Assembly: GCF_016741855.1 (NCBI RefSeq)
Contig: NZ_JAERRH010000006.1
Coordinates: 1 to 64,000, forward strand
DNA: 64,000 nt
Source: Streptomyces musisoli
Lineage (GTDB): Bacteria; Actinomycetota; Actinomycetes; Streptomycetales; Streptomycetaceae
Reading direction: 5' to 3'
Below the pieces are notes generated by a model. It saw only the letters and a program-made list of their open reading frames with translations. It searched no databases and was not told where the DNA came from. Shown one piece after another: positions 34,377 to 41,839 of this stretch; position 1 is the stretch's first letter; each line of letters begins with the position of its first letter. The translations under genes were made by a program, and so were the position numbers.

Positions 34377-34392
34377 TGTGGTTTAGACCAAT
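34377..34392. promoter_or_regulatory. DasR/HutC-type operator (dre-like)
   Basis: The 16-mer TGTGGTTTAGACCAAT contains TGGTTTAGACCA, one base from the DasR core TGGTCTAGACCA. It lies 64 bp before a GntR/HutC-family regulator gene in an AT-richer promoter region. It may be a DasR site or the regulator's own operator. Confidence 0.65.
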
Positions 34393-34455
34393 GCTAATTG
34401 TGGTCGCGCAACGAGCCCGTACGACTACGTCACGTCACCGACAGGAGGGCGCGGC

Positions 34456-35199
34456 ATGGCCCGCACCACCCCGCTCGATCCCCCGCCCGACGACGACCGG
34501 CCCCTGTACGGACGGATCGCGGCACTGCTGCTCGACGAACTGCGCGACGGCACCATCCCGCCGGGTGAACGGCTCCCGGGCGAACGGCACTTGGCCGCGC
34601 ACTTCGGCGTCAGCCGGGAGACCGTCCGACAGGCGCTGGAGGTGCTGCGCCGCAGCGGTGTGGTCGCCACCGACCGGCGCGGCAGCCATGCCACGCTGCC
34701 CGGCCGGCCGGTCGAGGCGCCCGAGTCGCTCACCTTCCCGGTGGGGGCCCGGTCGGCGGACCCGTGCGCGGTCGACCGGGCCACGGTGACCTGGGAGCCG
34801 CCGCCGCCGGAGCACGCGCAGGCGCTGGGCCTGGCCCCGTACCGGCCGACTCTGATGCACCGCTACCTTTCGGTGACACCGGACGGCCGGTCGCTGCGGA
34901 CTGCGGTGACGTCGTTCTCACCGGTGGCGCTGGCCGAGGTGGCGGAGCTGGCCCGCTACCGGGACCGGGCCGACGGGGCCACGCCCGCGCAGCTGCGGCG
35001 GGCCTACGACTGGATGCGCAAGGCGGGGCTGTCCCTGCACCACCGGGACGCCATCACCCAGGTCGGCGACGCGTCCTCGGTACGGGTGACCCGGCGCGTG
35101 CACGACCAGTTCGCCCGCCCGCTGGAGATCACCGATCTGGTGGTCGACGCCGAACGGGCCGCACTGGTCTACGAGTTCACCCTGCCGGCCGCGGGCTGA
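34456..35199 (+). CDS. GntR-family (HutC subfamily) transcriptional regulator
   Basis: This 247-residue protein has a GntR winged helix at 15-80 (PLYGRIAALLLDELRDGTIPPGERLPGERHLAAHFGVSRETVRQAL). A UTRA-type effector domain (about 90-245) ends in VRVTRRVHDQFARPLEITDLVV. HutC-type regulators respond to sugars, amino acids or their phosphates. The DasR-like motif upstream fits either autoregulation or membership in the N-acetylglucosamine regulon. It is not DasR itself as judged by its N-terminus. ATG has AGGAGG upstream. Its last 23 bp overlap the convergent methyltransferase gene. Confidence 0.87.
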   Translation: MARTTPLDPPPDDDRPLYGRIAALLLDELRDGTIPPGERLPGERHLAAHFGVSRETVRQALEVLRRSGVVATDRRGSHATLPGRPVEAPESLTFPVGARSADPCAVDRATVTWEPPPPEHAQALGLAPYRPTLMHRYLSVTPDGRSLRTAVTSFSPVALAEVAELARYRDRADGATPAQLRRAYDWMRKAGLSLHHRDAITQVGDASSVRVTRRVHDQFARPLEITDLVVDAERAALVYEFTLPAAG

Positions 35200-35941
35200 C
35201 CTCCGCGGCCGGCACGTCGTCCCTGCGGGCCACCACCAGCCTGCCGCGCGGGCTGCCGTCGGCCCGCCGCCCGAACTCGGGCAGCGCGTACAGTTCGACC
35301 GCGAAGCCGGCCCGCTCCAACTCGCCCAGCAGGGCGCCGAGTCGCAGGGCCCGGTAGTACATGACGAACGGGGGCCGCCACAGCGCGTTGCGCACCCGCA
35401 TCGCCGTGTCGAAGCCGAGCAGCGTCCAGAAGGCGGGGTGTGCGGGGCCGGGCGGGGCGAACACCGGGAAGGCGAAGCGGCCGCCGGGGCGCAGCACCGA
35501 GTGGACCCCGGCGCAGAGGCCCGGCAGCTCCCGGGGCAGGAAGTGCCCGAACGCCCCGAAGGAGACGACGAGGTCGAAGGCGGCCGTGAACGGCAGGGCC
35601 CGGACGTCACCGCGCACCCAGGCGACCCGGGGTGCGCTCGTGGACCGTACCCGGTGCCGGGCGACGTCGAGCATGCCGGCACTGAAGTCGACCCCGGTGA
35701 CGCTGCGGTGGCACAGTCCGGTGAGCAGCCGCGTACCGGCACCGGTGCCGCAGCACAAGTCGAGTCCGTCCGTGAACGGGCCGAGCGGCGCCAGCGTCTT
35801 CGCCACGGCGTCCAGCACGCCGTCGGGCGTCCGGAAGGGGGTGTGGTCGAACTTCGGCGCGAGCAGGTCGTAGCCGCGCTCCACGGACGACAGTGCCTGC
35901 ACGGCGAGTTCACGGAGCGTGGGGCCTTCTGGACCGAACAT
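35177..35941 (-). CDS. Class I SAM-dependent methyltransferase
   Basis: This 254-residue protein has motif I LDLCCGTGAGTRLL, an acidic motif II TGVDFSAGMLDVAR, and FDLVVSFGAFGHFL where methyltransferases have motif IV. A GGRFAFPVFAPPG strand follows. It belongs to the methyltransferase type 11/25 group; the substrate is not predictable. The C-terminal about 60 residues are basic and family-specific. It is convergent with, and overlaps by 23 bp, the GntR gene. Confidence 0.83.
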   Translation of the reverse strand: MFGPEGPTLRELAVQALSSVERGYDLLAPKFDHTPFRTPDGVLDAVAKTLAPLGPFTDGLDLCCGTGAGTRLLTGLCHRSVTGVDFSAGMLDVARHRVRSTSAPRVAWVRGDVRALPFTAAFDLVVSFGAFGHFLPRELPGLCAGVHSVLRPGGRFAFPVFAPPGPAHPAFWTLLGFDTAMRVRNALWRPPFVMYYRALRLGALLGELERAGFAVELYALPEFGRRADGSPRGRLVVARRDDVPAAEVSPRPAG

Positions 35942-36019
35942 GCCATCACCCTATGACGGCACCCCGGCCACCGGCGCCTTTCCGGCCGACGGCGCCGCGG
36001 CGACCCGGTCCGCTGGGCG

Positions 36020-36481
36020 TCAGCCGTAGGTGTCGTGGCAGAGCCGGGCGATCTCGGGTGCGGCCACGCCGTCCGCCTGGCGGCACAGGTCGCGCATGTG
36101 CGTGACGGCGGGCCGCCGGGAGGCCGGACGGGGGCGGGGGGCCGGGCGACGGCGTACGGGCGGCCGCTCCGGGCGATGGCGGAGCACCGGCGGTGCGGCG
36201 GGCGCCTGGGCCCGGGGAGGCGTCGCGGGCACCCGCCGGCGGCCGGGCCCGGGGTTCCGCGTGTGCTCGGCCGCCGTGCCGTGCCCGGCCGGGCGTCCGT
36301 GGCCGGTGCGGACGAGCGCCGCACGCGCGGACGGCTCTCTCGGCGGGGCCTGGAGGACCGACGGTCTCGCCGCCGGGTGCCGCTCCGGGGCGGCACCGGG
36401 GGTGGGACGGGAACTGACGGTGGTGCAGCCTGCGACGCTCATCAGCGCCGCCACCAGCAGGGGAAGAAGTCGGCGGGACAC
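36020..36481 (-). CDS. Small putative lipoprotein, function unknown
   Basis: This 153-residue protein starts at GTG with a lipoprotein signal (RRLLPLLVAALMSVAGC, lipobox VAGC). A long Arg/Pro/Ala-rich, probably disordered stretch (25-125) follows. A short conserved-looking C-terminus, MRDLCRQADGVAAPEIARLCHDTYG, has two Cys that may pair. The disordered part has the base composition of many spurious frames, so the gene rests mainly on the signal and the C-terminal motif. Confidence 0.55.
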   Translation of the reverse strand: MSRRLLPLLVAALMSVAGCTTVSSRPTPGAAPERHPAARPSVLQAPPREPSARAALVRTGHGRPAGHGTAAEHTRNPGPGRRRVPATPPRAQAPAAPPVLRHRPERPPVRRRPAPRPRPASRRPAVTHMRDLCRQADGVAAPEIARLCHDTYG

Positions 36482-36615
36482 CCGCCCACTGTGCCGCAGC
36501 GTCCACGGTCACGGCCCGTGCCACGCGGGATCACCACCCCGACGAGCGACCGGCGGGGCTGACGGGGCACGTCACCCGGACGGGCCGGCCGCCGGACGCG
36601 GTGTGGACCGCGCCG

Positions 36616-37218
36616 TCACCGCTCCGAAGCGGGCATGTCGCCGGGAGTCAGCGGTGAGGTGGTGTGCCGGCGCTGCTCCAGGATCGCGAGGGCGCGCTCG
36701 CACCAGCGCAGGTTCTCCTCCTCGAAGGCGATGCCGGCCATGAGGGTGAGGTAGGGCCCGACGCGGTCGGAGGTGTGCAGGAACTCGTCCTCCGTGCGCC
36801 CGCCGAGCAGGCCCTCGCGCACCCGCCGGTAGCGGTCGAGCTTGCCGCGCGCCCAGCCCCCGCGCTCCTCGATCAGCGCCCTGGTGATCTCGGGGTCGCC
36901 CCCGTCCATGGCCTGGATCTTGATGAGGAGTTCGTCCCGGATGGCGGTGGGGCGTCTCGGCGGCTCGGCGGCGAACGCGTCCAGCTCGGCCCGGCCGGCC
37001 TCGGTGAGCGTGAACATCCGCTTGTTCGGCCGGCGCTCCTGCTCCACCGTGCGCGCCTGGACCAGCCCGTCCTGCGCGAGCCGCTCCAGTTCCCGGTAGA
37101 GCTGCTGCGGTGTGGCGGGCCAGAAGTTCGCGAGCGAGACGTCGAACGTCTTCGACAGCTCGTAGCCCGAGGCCTCGCCCTCCAGCAGGGCGGCCAGGAC
37201 GGCGTACTTGAGCGACAT
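36616..37218 (-). CDS. PadR-family transcriptional regulator
   Basis: This 200-residue protein has a PadR winged helix (MSLKYAVLAALLEGEASGYELSKTF, TPQQLYRELERLAQDGLVQ, then the wing RRPNKRMFTLTEAGRAEL). The C-terminal helical domain of the Vir-like group spans about 90-185. It is divergent from a small NTF2-like gene across 57 bp that contain a TCAATTAATTGA palindrome and a TTGATTAA half-site. It very probably represses that gene and itself. Ligand unknown. Confidence 0.9.
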   Translation of the reverse strand: MSLKYAVLAALLEGEASGYELSKTFDVSLANFWPATPQQLYRELERLAQDGLVQARTVEQERRPNKRMFTLTEAGRAELDAFAAEPPRRPTAIRDELLIKIQAMDGGDPEITRALIEERGGWARGKLDRYRRVREGLLGGRTEDEFLHTSDRVGPYLTLMAGIAFEEENLRWCERALAILEQRRHTTSPLTPGDMPASER

Positions 37219-37261
37219 ATGGACAGGCTAACAGCCGTTGATTAATCTCATCCGCACCTAA

Positions 37262-37273
37262 TCAATTAATTGA
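37262..37273. promoter_or_regulatory. TCAATTAATTGA palindrome, probable PadR operator
   Basis: A perfect 12-bp AT-only-core palindrome ends 3 bp before the ATG at 37276. A related TTGATTAA lies at 37238-37245, about 24 bp away. Both are in the divergent promoter of the PadR and NTF2-like genes. Confidence 0.7.
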
Positions 37274-37275
37274 CT

Positions 37276-37686
37276 ATGCGAGGTCCGATGCGCGCGTTCC
37301 GTGAGGCCGTCGAAGCCGGGGACTTGGCCGCCGCCGAGGCACTGCTGGCCGAGGACGTCGTCTTCACCAGCCCGGTCGTCTTCAAGCCGTATCCAGGCAA
37401 GGCGATCACCGCGGCGATCCTGCGCGCGGTCGTCCAGGTCTTCGAGGACTTCCGGTACGTCCGGGAGATCGGCGACCCGGACGGCACGGATCACGCGCTG
37501 GTCTTCCGGGCCCGGGTGGGCGACCGGGAACTGACCGGCTGCGACTTCCTCCACGTGAACGAGGACGGCCTGATCGACGACTTCATGGTCATGGTCCGTC
37601 CGCTGTCGGGCGCGCACGCCCTCGCCGAGGCCATGGGCGCCCGGTTCGAGCAGATCGCGAAGGAGGCGCAGGCGCGGTCGGCGTGA
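37276..37686 (+). CDS. NTF2-like/SnoaL-type small protein
   Basis: This 136-residue protein matches the NTF2-like fold: MRAFREAVEAGDLAAAEALLAEDVVFTSPV, then VFEDFRYVREI, and GCDFLHVNEDGLIDDFMVMVRPL as the final sheet. Members are ketosteroid-isomerase-like enzymes or ligand carriers; the role here is unknown. Its divergent PadR partner suggests induction by a small molecule. ATG 37276 abuts the palindrome with no RBS, so either the mRNA is leaderless or translation starts at ATG 37288. Confidence 0.78.
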   Translation: MRGPMRAFREAVEAGDLAAAEALLAEDVVFTSPVVFKPYPGKAITAAILRAVVQVFEDFRYVREIGDPDGTDHALVFRARVGDRELTGCDFLHVNEDGLIDDFMVMVRPLSGAHALAEAMGARFEQIAKEAQARSA

Positions 37687-37717
37687 GCGACCGCGCCGCG
37701 CCCCGGCCCGGCGGCCG

Positions 37718-38593
37718 TCACTTGCGCAGGCGGTCCAGCGTGGCCTTGGCGTCGGTCTTCAGCCAGCCGGTCACGTCGGTGAGGACGGGCGGGTCCTTGT
37801 CCTCGTCGTACGAGGACAGGTAGGAGCTGTAGCTCATCGTGTACGTCACCCAGCCGTCGCGGACGGCGAGCGTGGCGTACCGCGAGCCGCTGGAGGAGCC
37901 CTTCGTGGTGTCCTGGCTGACCATGTAGGCCTCGTCGCCGATGCCCTCGACCGGGTCGACGTCGTACCCGGTGTGGCTGTCCCCGTAGTTCTTCCAGGTG
38001 GCGGTGAACTCGGGCCCAGGGTCGGTCTTCCTGTGCAGGTCCAGCTGGATGGACAGATAGGCGTCGGCGTACGACGAGCCGGACTTCTTCAGCCCCAGGC
38101 TGCAGTAACTCTCGTCCAGCGCCTTGTCCTTGAGCGAGGTGTGGGTCGGCGAGGAGTCGTTCTCGGTGTACTCACCCTTGAAGGACGAGTAATCGGCGCT
38201 TGAGCACATGTCGGAGGGCGCCGAGTAGCCGCGCAGGTCCGCGCTGTCGCCCTTCCCGCCGACGAGGAAGACACCGGCCGCCCATGCGGCGGAGGCCACG
38301 ACCGCGCCGACGGCGGCCCACAGCACCGCCCGGCCGGCCCCGCCGCCGGCCGGAGGAGCCGGCGGCACAGGCCCGAACGGGGTCGCCTGCACATAGGGGT
38401 TCGCCTGTTGCGGCATCACCGGCTGCCCCGGCAGGGGCTGCCCGACCAGCGTGGGCTGCGCGTAGAAGGCTCCCGCCGGCGGCGACTGAGGGTTCGGATA
38501 CGGATAGGCCGTGGACTGCGGCGGTACGGCCGGGTGCGCGGGCGGCTGAGCAGGCTGGTCGGCCGGCTGCGGGGGCTGCGGTGGCGTGGACAT
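37718..38593 (-). CDS. Membrane-anchored protein with Pro/Gln-rich cytoplasmic N-terminus
   Basis: This 291-residue protein begins with about 85 residues rich in Pro, Gln and Ala (PPQPPQPADQPAQPP, YPNPQSPPAG). One membrane helix follows (AVLWAAVGAVVASAAWAAGVFLVGG), then an extracellular domain of about 180 residues with two Cys (DMCSSADYS, ESYCSLGL) and many Ser/Tyr. The layout resembles actinobacterial serine-rich or DUF-type surface proteins with disordered tails. Function unknown. No RBS is seen before either ATG 38593 or ATG 38611, so the start is uncertain. Confidence 0.65.
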   Translation of the reverse strand: MSTPPQPPQPADQPAQPPAHPAVPPQSTAYPYPNPQSPPAGAFYAQPTLVGQPLPGQPVMPQQANPYVQATPFGPVPPAPPAGGGAGRAVLWAAVGAVVASAAWAAGVFLVGGKGDSADLRGYSAPSDMCSSADYSSFKGEYTENDSSPTHTSLKDKALDESYCSLGLKKSGSSYADAYLSIQLDLHRKTDPGPEFTATWKNYGDSHTGYDVDPVEGIGDEAYMVSQDTTKGSSSGSRYATLAVRDGWVTYTMSYSSYLSSYDEDKDPPVLTDVTGWLKTDAKATLDRLRK

Positions 38594-39367
38594 GTCGTGA
38601 AGATAGTACATGGTTGGAGGTCAAGTCCCCCGACGTCCGGGATCGTTACGGTCTGCGGACATCTGCGCCGCATTCACGACGGCACCTTGGGCCGCGCGGC
38701 TCGGCAGCGGGTGGCGATGGCCGCACCGGGAGGTGCCGGACACCGTTGCCCACGAATTCGGCGCGCAGCGCCGGGTCGCCTCGGGCAGCGCCGGCCGAGG
38801 GGACGGGAGGGCGGGAGGGAGGGCGCCCTCGTCTCCGGCAGCGGTTCGTCAACTCCTCGATGGGCGGCCCCGGTCGGGCCGCGCGGCCGGTCGCGGACAC
38901 GCGGCCGGGCGGGCACCGCGGCCTCCGGCGGAGTCCGGACGACGCGGTGGGCGGGCGGACGAGGTCTCCACCGGTTTCTCCTGACATTCCCCCGACAAGA
39001 CGATCGATGGTAGGCCGGGCCGGCCGGTTACGGCGAAGTGCCCCGTGCGGCACCCGGGAACAGACCGGCGCCATGCCTTGTTGACATGGTCGAGGACACG
39101 ACGGCCCATCCAGTGGTACCGTGCCGTCAGCACTCGTGCACGCCCATCGTGGGCGCCGGTGCCGGTTTCTCTCCTCAGCTGATCCGCTCGCCGCTCACCG
39201 GATGTTCCGGGCTCCGGCGCGTCAGCTTCCCGGTCCCCCTCGTGACAGGCGTTCTTCGCCGTACCCGAGGTGCCGTTTCCGCCGCCCGGAGGCAGTCGCA
39301 GATACGCCTCCCGTTCGCGGCCCCTTCCCCCCTCGCTTCCCTCATCCGTCCGCGAAAGGACCCCCTC
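38594..39367. other. 774-bp divergent intergenic region upstream of the Rho paralogue
   Basis: It holds no ORF I can support; the open frames are Arg/Gly/Pro-rich and lack ribosome binding sites. A good -35-like TTGACA lies at 39081-39086, but no -10 follows at 16-19 bp. AAAGGA at 39355-39360 is the RBS of the Rho-like gene. Such a long leader could carry autoregulatory rut-like RNA; this is untested. Confidence 0.45.
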
Positions 39368-40516
39368 ATGACCACCACTCTCGAACACCCTCCCGAGGCC
39401 CGGCAGACCCCGGCCGCTCCGCTCGTCAGCGGCGTCCTGGACATCGACACGCACGGGAAGGGGCACCTGAGGGCCGCGAGCCTGCTCCCCTCCCCCGCCG
39501 ATCCCCAGGTCACGCCGGCGCTGATCCGCCGCCACGGACTGCGCAAGGGCGACCTGGTCGAGGGCGTCCGGGGCGCGCCGCGGAGCCTCACCGAGATCGC
39601 CCGCGTCAACGGACACGCCCCCGGGGAGCCGCGCTCCCGGCGCCACTTCCGCGACCTCACCCCGCTCCACCCGCACCGGCGCCTGCGCCTCGAACACCCC
39701 GCCGCCGGACCGGCCGGACGGGTCACCGATCTGCTCGCGCCCGTCGGCAAGGGCCAGCGCGGCCTCATCGTGGCCCCGCCGAAGAGCGGCAAGACCGTAC
39801 TGCTCCAGCAGTTCGCCGCCGCCCTGGCCGGCAACCACCCCGAGTGCCGGCTGATGGTCCTCCTGCTGGACGAGCGGCCCGAGGAGGTCACCGAGATGCG
39901 CCGCTCGGTGCGCGGCGAGGTGTACGCCTCCACCTTCGACCGGTCGCCCAAGGAGCACATCGCCCTGGCCGAGCTGGTCGTGGAGCGCGCCAAGCGCCTG
40001 GTGGAGTCCGGCGAGGACGTCGTCGTGCTGCTGGACTCGCTGACCCGGCTGTGCCGGGCCCACAACAACGCCTCCGCCGCCGGCGGGCGCACCCTCAGCG
40101 GCGGTGTCGACGCGGGCGCGCTGCTCGGGCCCAAGCGGTTCTTCGGCGCGGCGCGCCAGGCCGAGGAGGGAGGATCGCTGACCATCCTCGCCACCGTCCT
40201 GGTGGACACCGGCTCCCGCGCCGACGGCTACTTCTTCGAGGAGCTGAAGAGCACGGGGAACATGGAACTCCGCCTGGACCGCGAGGTCGCCGCCCGCCGC
40301 GTCTTCCCCGCCGTGGACATCGACGCCACCGGCACCCGGCGCGAGGAACTCCTCCTGCCCCCGGCCGAGTTGACGGCCGTACACGGTCTGCGCCGGGCCC
40401 TGCGCTCCCGGGAGAGCGGACCCTCGGCGCTGGAGACCCTCCTCGAACGGCTGCGCGCCACCCCCGGCAACGCCGCGTTCCTGCGGCAGATCCGGCCCAC
40501 CCTGCCGGCCGGCTGA
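39368..40516 (+). CDS. Short Rho-family ATPase (transcription terminator Rho paralogue)
   Basis: This 382-residue protein has the Rho motor: P-loop PPKSGKT (137-143; PPKAGKT in most Rho), LLDERPEEVTEM (167-178), Walker B VVVLLDSLTRL (218-228), and GGRTLSGGVDAGALLGPKRFFGAA (239-262). SLTILATVLVDTGSRAD and STGNMEL at the R-loop follow. It lacks the N-terminal helix bundle and the long insert of typical actinobacterial Rho. In the cold-shock-like primary RNA site, E. coli GFGFLR is replaced by GKGHLR, so Phe62 and Phe64 become Lys and His, and the Tyr80 position is Gln. It is a second, altered Rho rather than the housekeeping one. Confidence 0.85.
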   Translation: MTTTLEHPPEARQTPAAPLVSGVLDIDTHGKGHLRAASLLPSPADPQVTPALIRRHGLRKGDLVEGVRGAPRSLTEIARVNGHAPGEPRSRRHFRDLTPLHPHRRLRLEHPAAGPAGRVTDLLAPVGKGQRGLIVAPPKSGKTVLLQQFAAALAGNHPECRLMVLLLDERPEEVTEMRRSVRGEVYASTFDRSPKEHIALAELVVERAKRLVESGEDVVVLLDSLTRLCRAHNNASAAGGRTLSGGVDAGALLGPKRFFGAARQAEEGGSLTILATVLVDTGSRADGYFFEELKSTGNMELRLDREVAARRVFPAVDIDATGTRREELLLPPAELTAVHGLRRALRSRESGPSALETLLERLRATPGNAAFLRQIRPTLPAG

Positions 40517-40541
40517 TCCGGCCCGCCCCACCGGCCGGCCG

Positions 40542-40592
40542 GCACCCGGTCCCGGACCGCCGGGTGCGGCATCCGGGTTGCTCGGCAACCCG
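40542..40592 (+). terminator. Double hairpin after the Rho paralogue gene
   Basis: GCACCCGG-N10-CCGGGTGC (40542-40567) is followed by CGGGTTGC-TCG-GCAACCCG (40574-40592). They lie 26-76 bp past the stop codon and before the next promoter. Confidence 0.6.
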
Positions 40593-40642
40593 AACGGCCC
40601 GGACAACCTGCTGCCCACGGCCCCTGTTCATAGGTTGATCAC

Positions 40643-41839
40643 ATGGTCACCGGAATCTGTTATCGCGCTGCGGTGTCGGCCTGCTCCCTCTGCGCGGCGG
40701 GCCTGCTGGTGCTCACGCCGGCCGCTGCCGCCGCCGGGCCCCGGGCCGGGACGCCCGGTCCCCGGACCGGGGAGCCCGCCCCGCCCCGCCCCCGCACGGC
40801 GATGCCCGGACCGTCCCTGCTCTACCGCTCCGGCACGCAGGTCCGGCCGCACCGGGGCACGCCCGCGGTGCCCGAGGTCTCGGCACTCTCCTGGCTCGTC
40901 GCCGACGCGGACAGCGGCGAGGTGCTGGCCTCCAACGACGCGCACCGCGAACTGCCGCCCGCCAGCACCCTGAAGACCCTGTTCGCGCTCACCGTGCTGC
41001 CCGTGCTGCCCAGCGGGCTCCAGCACACCGTGCGGTACGAGGAACTGGCGGACGTCGGCGAGGGCAGCAGCCTGGTGGGCGTCGAGGAAGGGCACACCTA
41101 CCAGGTGGCCGACCTGTGGCGCGGGGTCTTCCTCAGCTCCGGCAACGACGCCGTGCACGTCCTCGCCCGGCTCGGCGGCGGCTGGGAGGCCACGGCCGCC
41201 CGCATGCAGGACAAGGCACGCACGCTCGGCGCCCTGGACACCCATGTGGTCTCCCCGGACGGCTACGACGCCCCCGGCCAGGTGTCCTCCGCCTTCGACC
41301 TCGCGGTGTTCGGCCGGGCGGGCCTGCGCAACCCCGACTTCGCCCGGTACTGCTCAACCGCCCAGGCCCGCTTCCCCGGTGACGGGTCGTCGTTCCCCAT
41401 CGAGAACACCAACCGGCTGCTGACCGGCGAGGACGGCGTGACGCCCTACCCCGGCCTCATCGGGATCAAGAACGGCTACACCAGCAACGCGGGCAACACC
41501 CTGGTGGCCGCGGCGCGCCGGGGCGGGCGCACCCTCGTGGTGAGCGTGCTGAACCCTCAGGCCGAGGGCGGGCTGACCGTGTACGAGGAGGCCCGCGCGC
41601 TGCTCGACTGGGGCTTCGCGGCGGCGGGGCAGGTGGACCCGGTCGGCTCGCTCGACGGGCTGCGCCCGCCCTCCCGCGCCGACGCGTCCGCCGCGCCGGT
41701 TGCGGCGGCCGGGGCACCGGCGCCGGACGACGACTCGGGCTGGTCCGGCACCGCCGTCGTCGCGGGGCTGTCCGGGCTCGGTGCGGGAGCGGTGGCCCTG
41801 GCGCTGCGGGCCAAGGGCGGCCGCGCGGCCCGTGGCTGA
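40643..41839 (+). CDS. D-alanyl-D-alanine carboxypeptidase (DacA/PBP5-type), membrane anchored
   Basis: This 398-residue protein has a signal peptide and a Pro-rich linker, then a class A-type D,D-peptidase. SxxK lies in PASTLKTLFAL (about 111-121), SGN in FLSSGNDAVHVL and KNG in GIKNGYTSNAGNT, which takes the place of KTG as in many actinobacterial relatives. A C-terminal membrane helix (GTAVVAGLSGLGAGAVALAL) anchors it outside the cell, where it trims terminal D-Ala from peptidoglycan. TAGGTT at 40631-40636 ends 6 nt before the ATG, suggesting a leaderless mRNA. Its last 283 bp overlap the convergent glycosyltransferase gene. Confidence 0.87.
   Translation: MVTGICYRAAVSACSLCAAGLLVLTPAAAAAGPRAGTPGPRTGEPAPPRPRTAMPGPSLLYRSGTQVRPHRGTPAVPEVSALSWLVADADSGEVLASNDAHRELPPASTLKTLFALTVLPVLPSGLQHTVRYEELADVGEGSSLVGVEEGHTYQVADLWRGVFLSSGNDAVHVLARLGGGWEATAARMQDKARTLGALDTHVVSPDGYDAPGQVSSAFDLAVFGRAGLRNPDFARYCSTAQARFPGDGSSFPIENTNRLLTGEDGVTPYPGLIGIKNGYTSNAGNTLVAAARRGGRTLVVSVLNPQAEGGLTVYEEARALLDWGFAAAGQVDPVGSLDGLRPPSRADASAAPVAAAGAPAPDDDSGWSGTAVVAGLSGLGAGAVALALRAKGGRAARG

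Noticed and set aside
34456..35199. Calling the GntR gene dasR
   Set aside because: The N-terminal region and recognition helix do not read as DasR; only the upstream site is similar.
39081..39086. TTGACA as a -35 for the Rho paralogue promoter
   Set aside because: No TAnnnT hexamer follows at 16-19 bp.
40643..41839. Missing KTG motif taken as an inactive carboxypeptidase
   Set aside because: KNG in GIKNGYTSNAG is common in active actinobacterial relatives; SxxK and SGN are intact.
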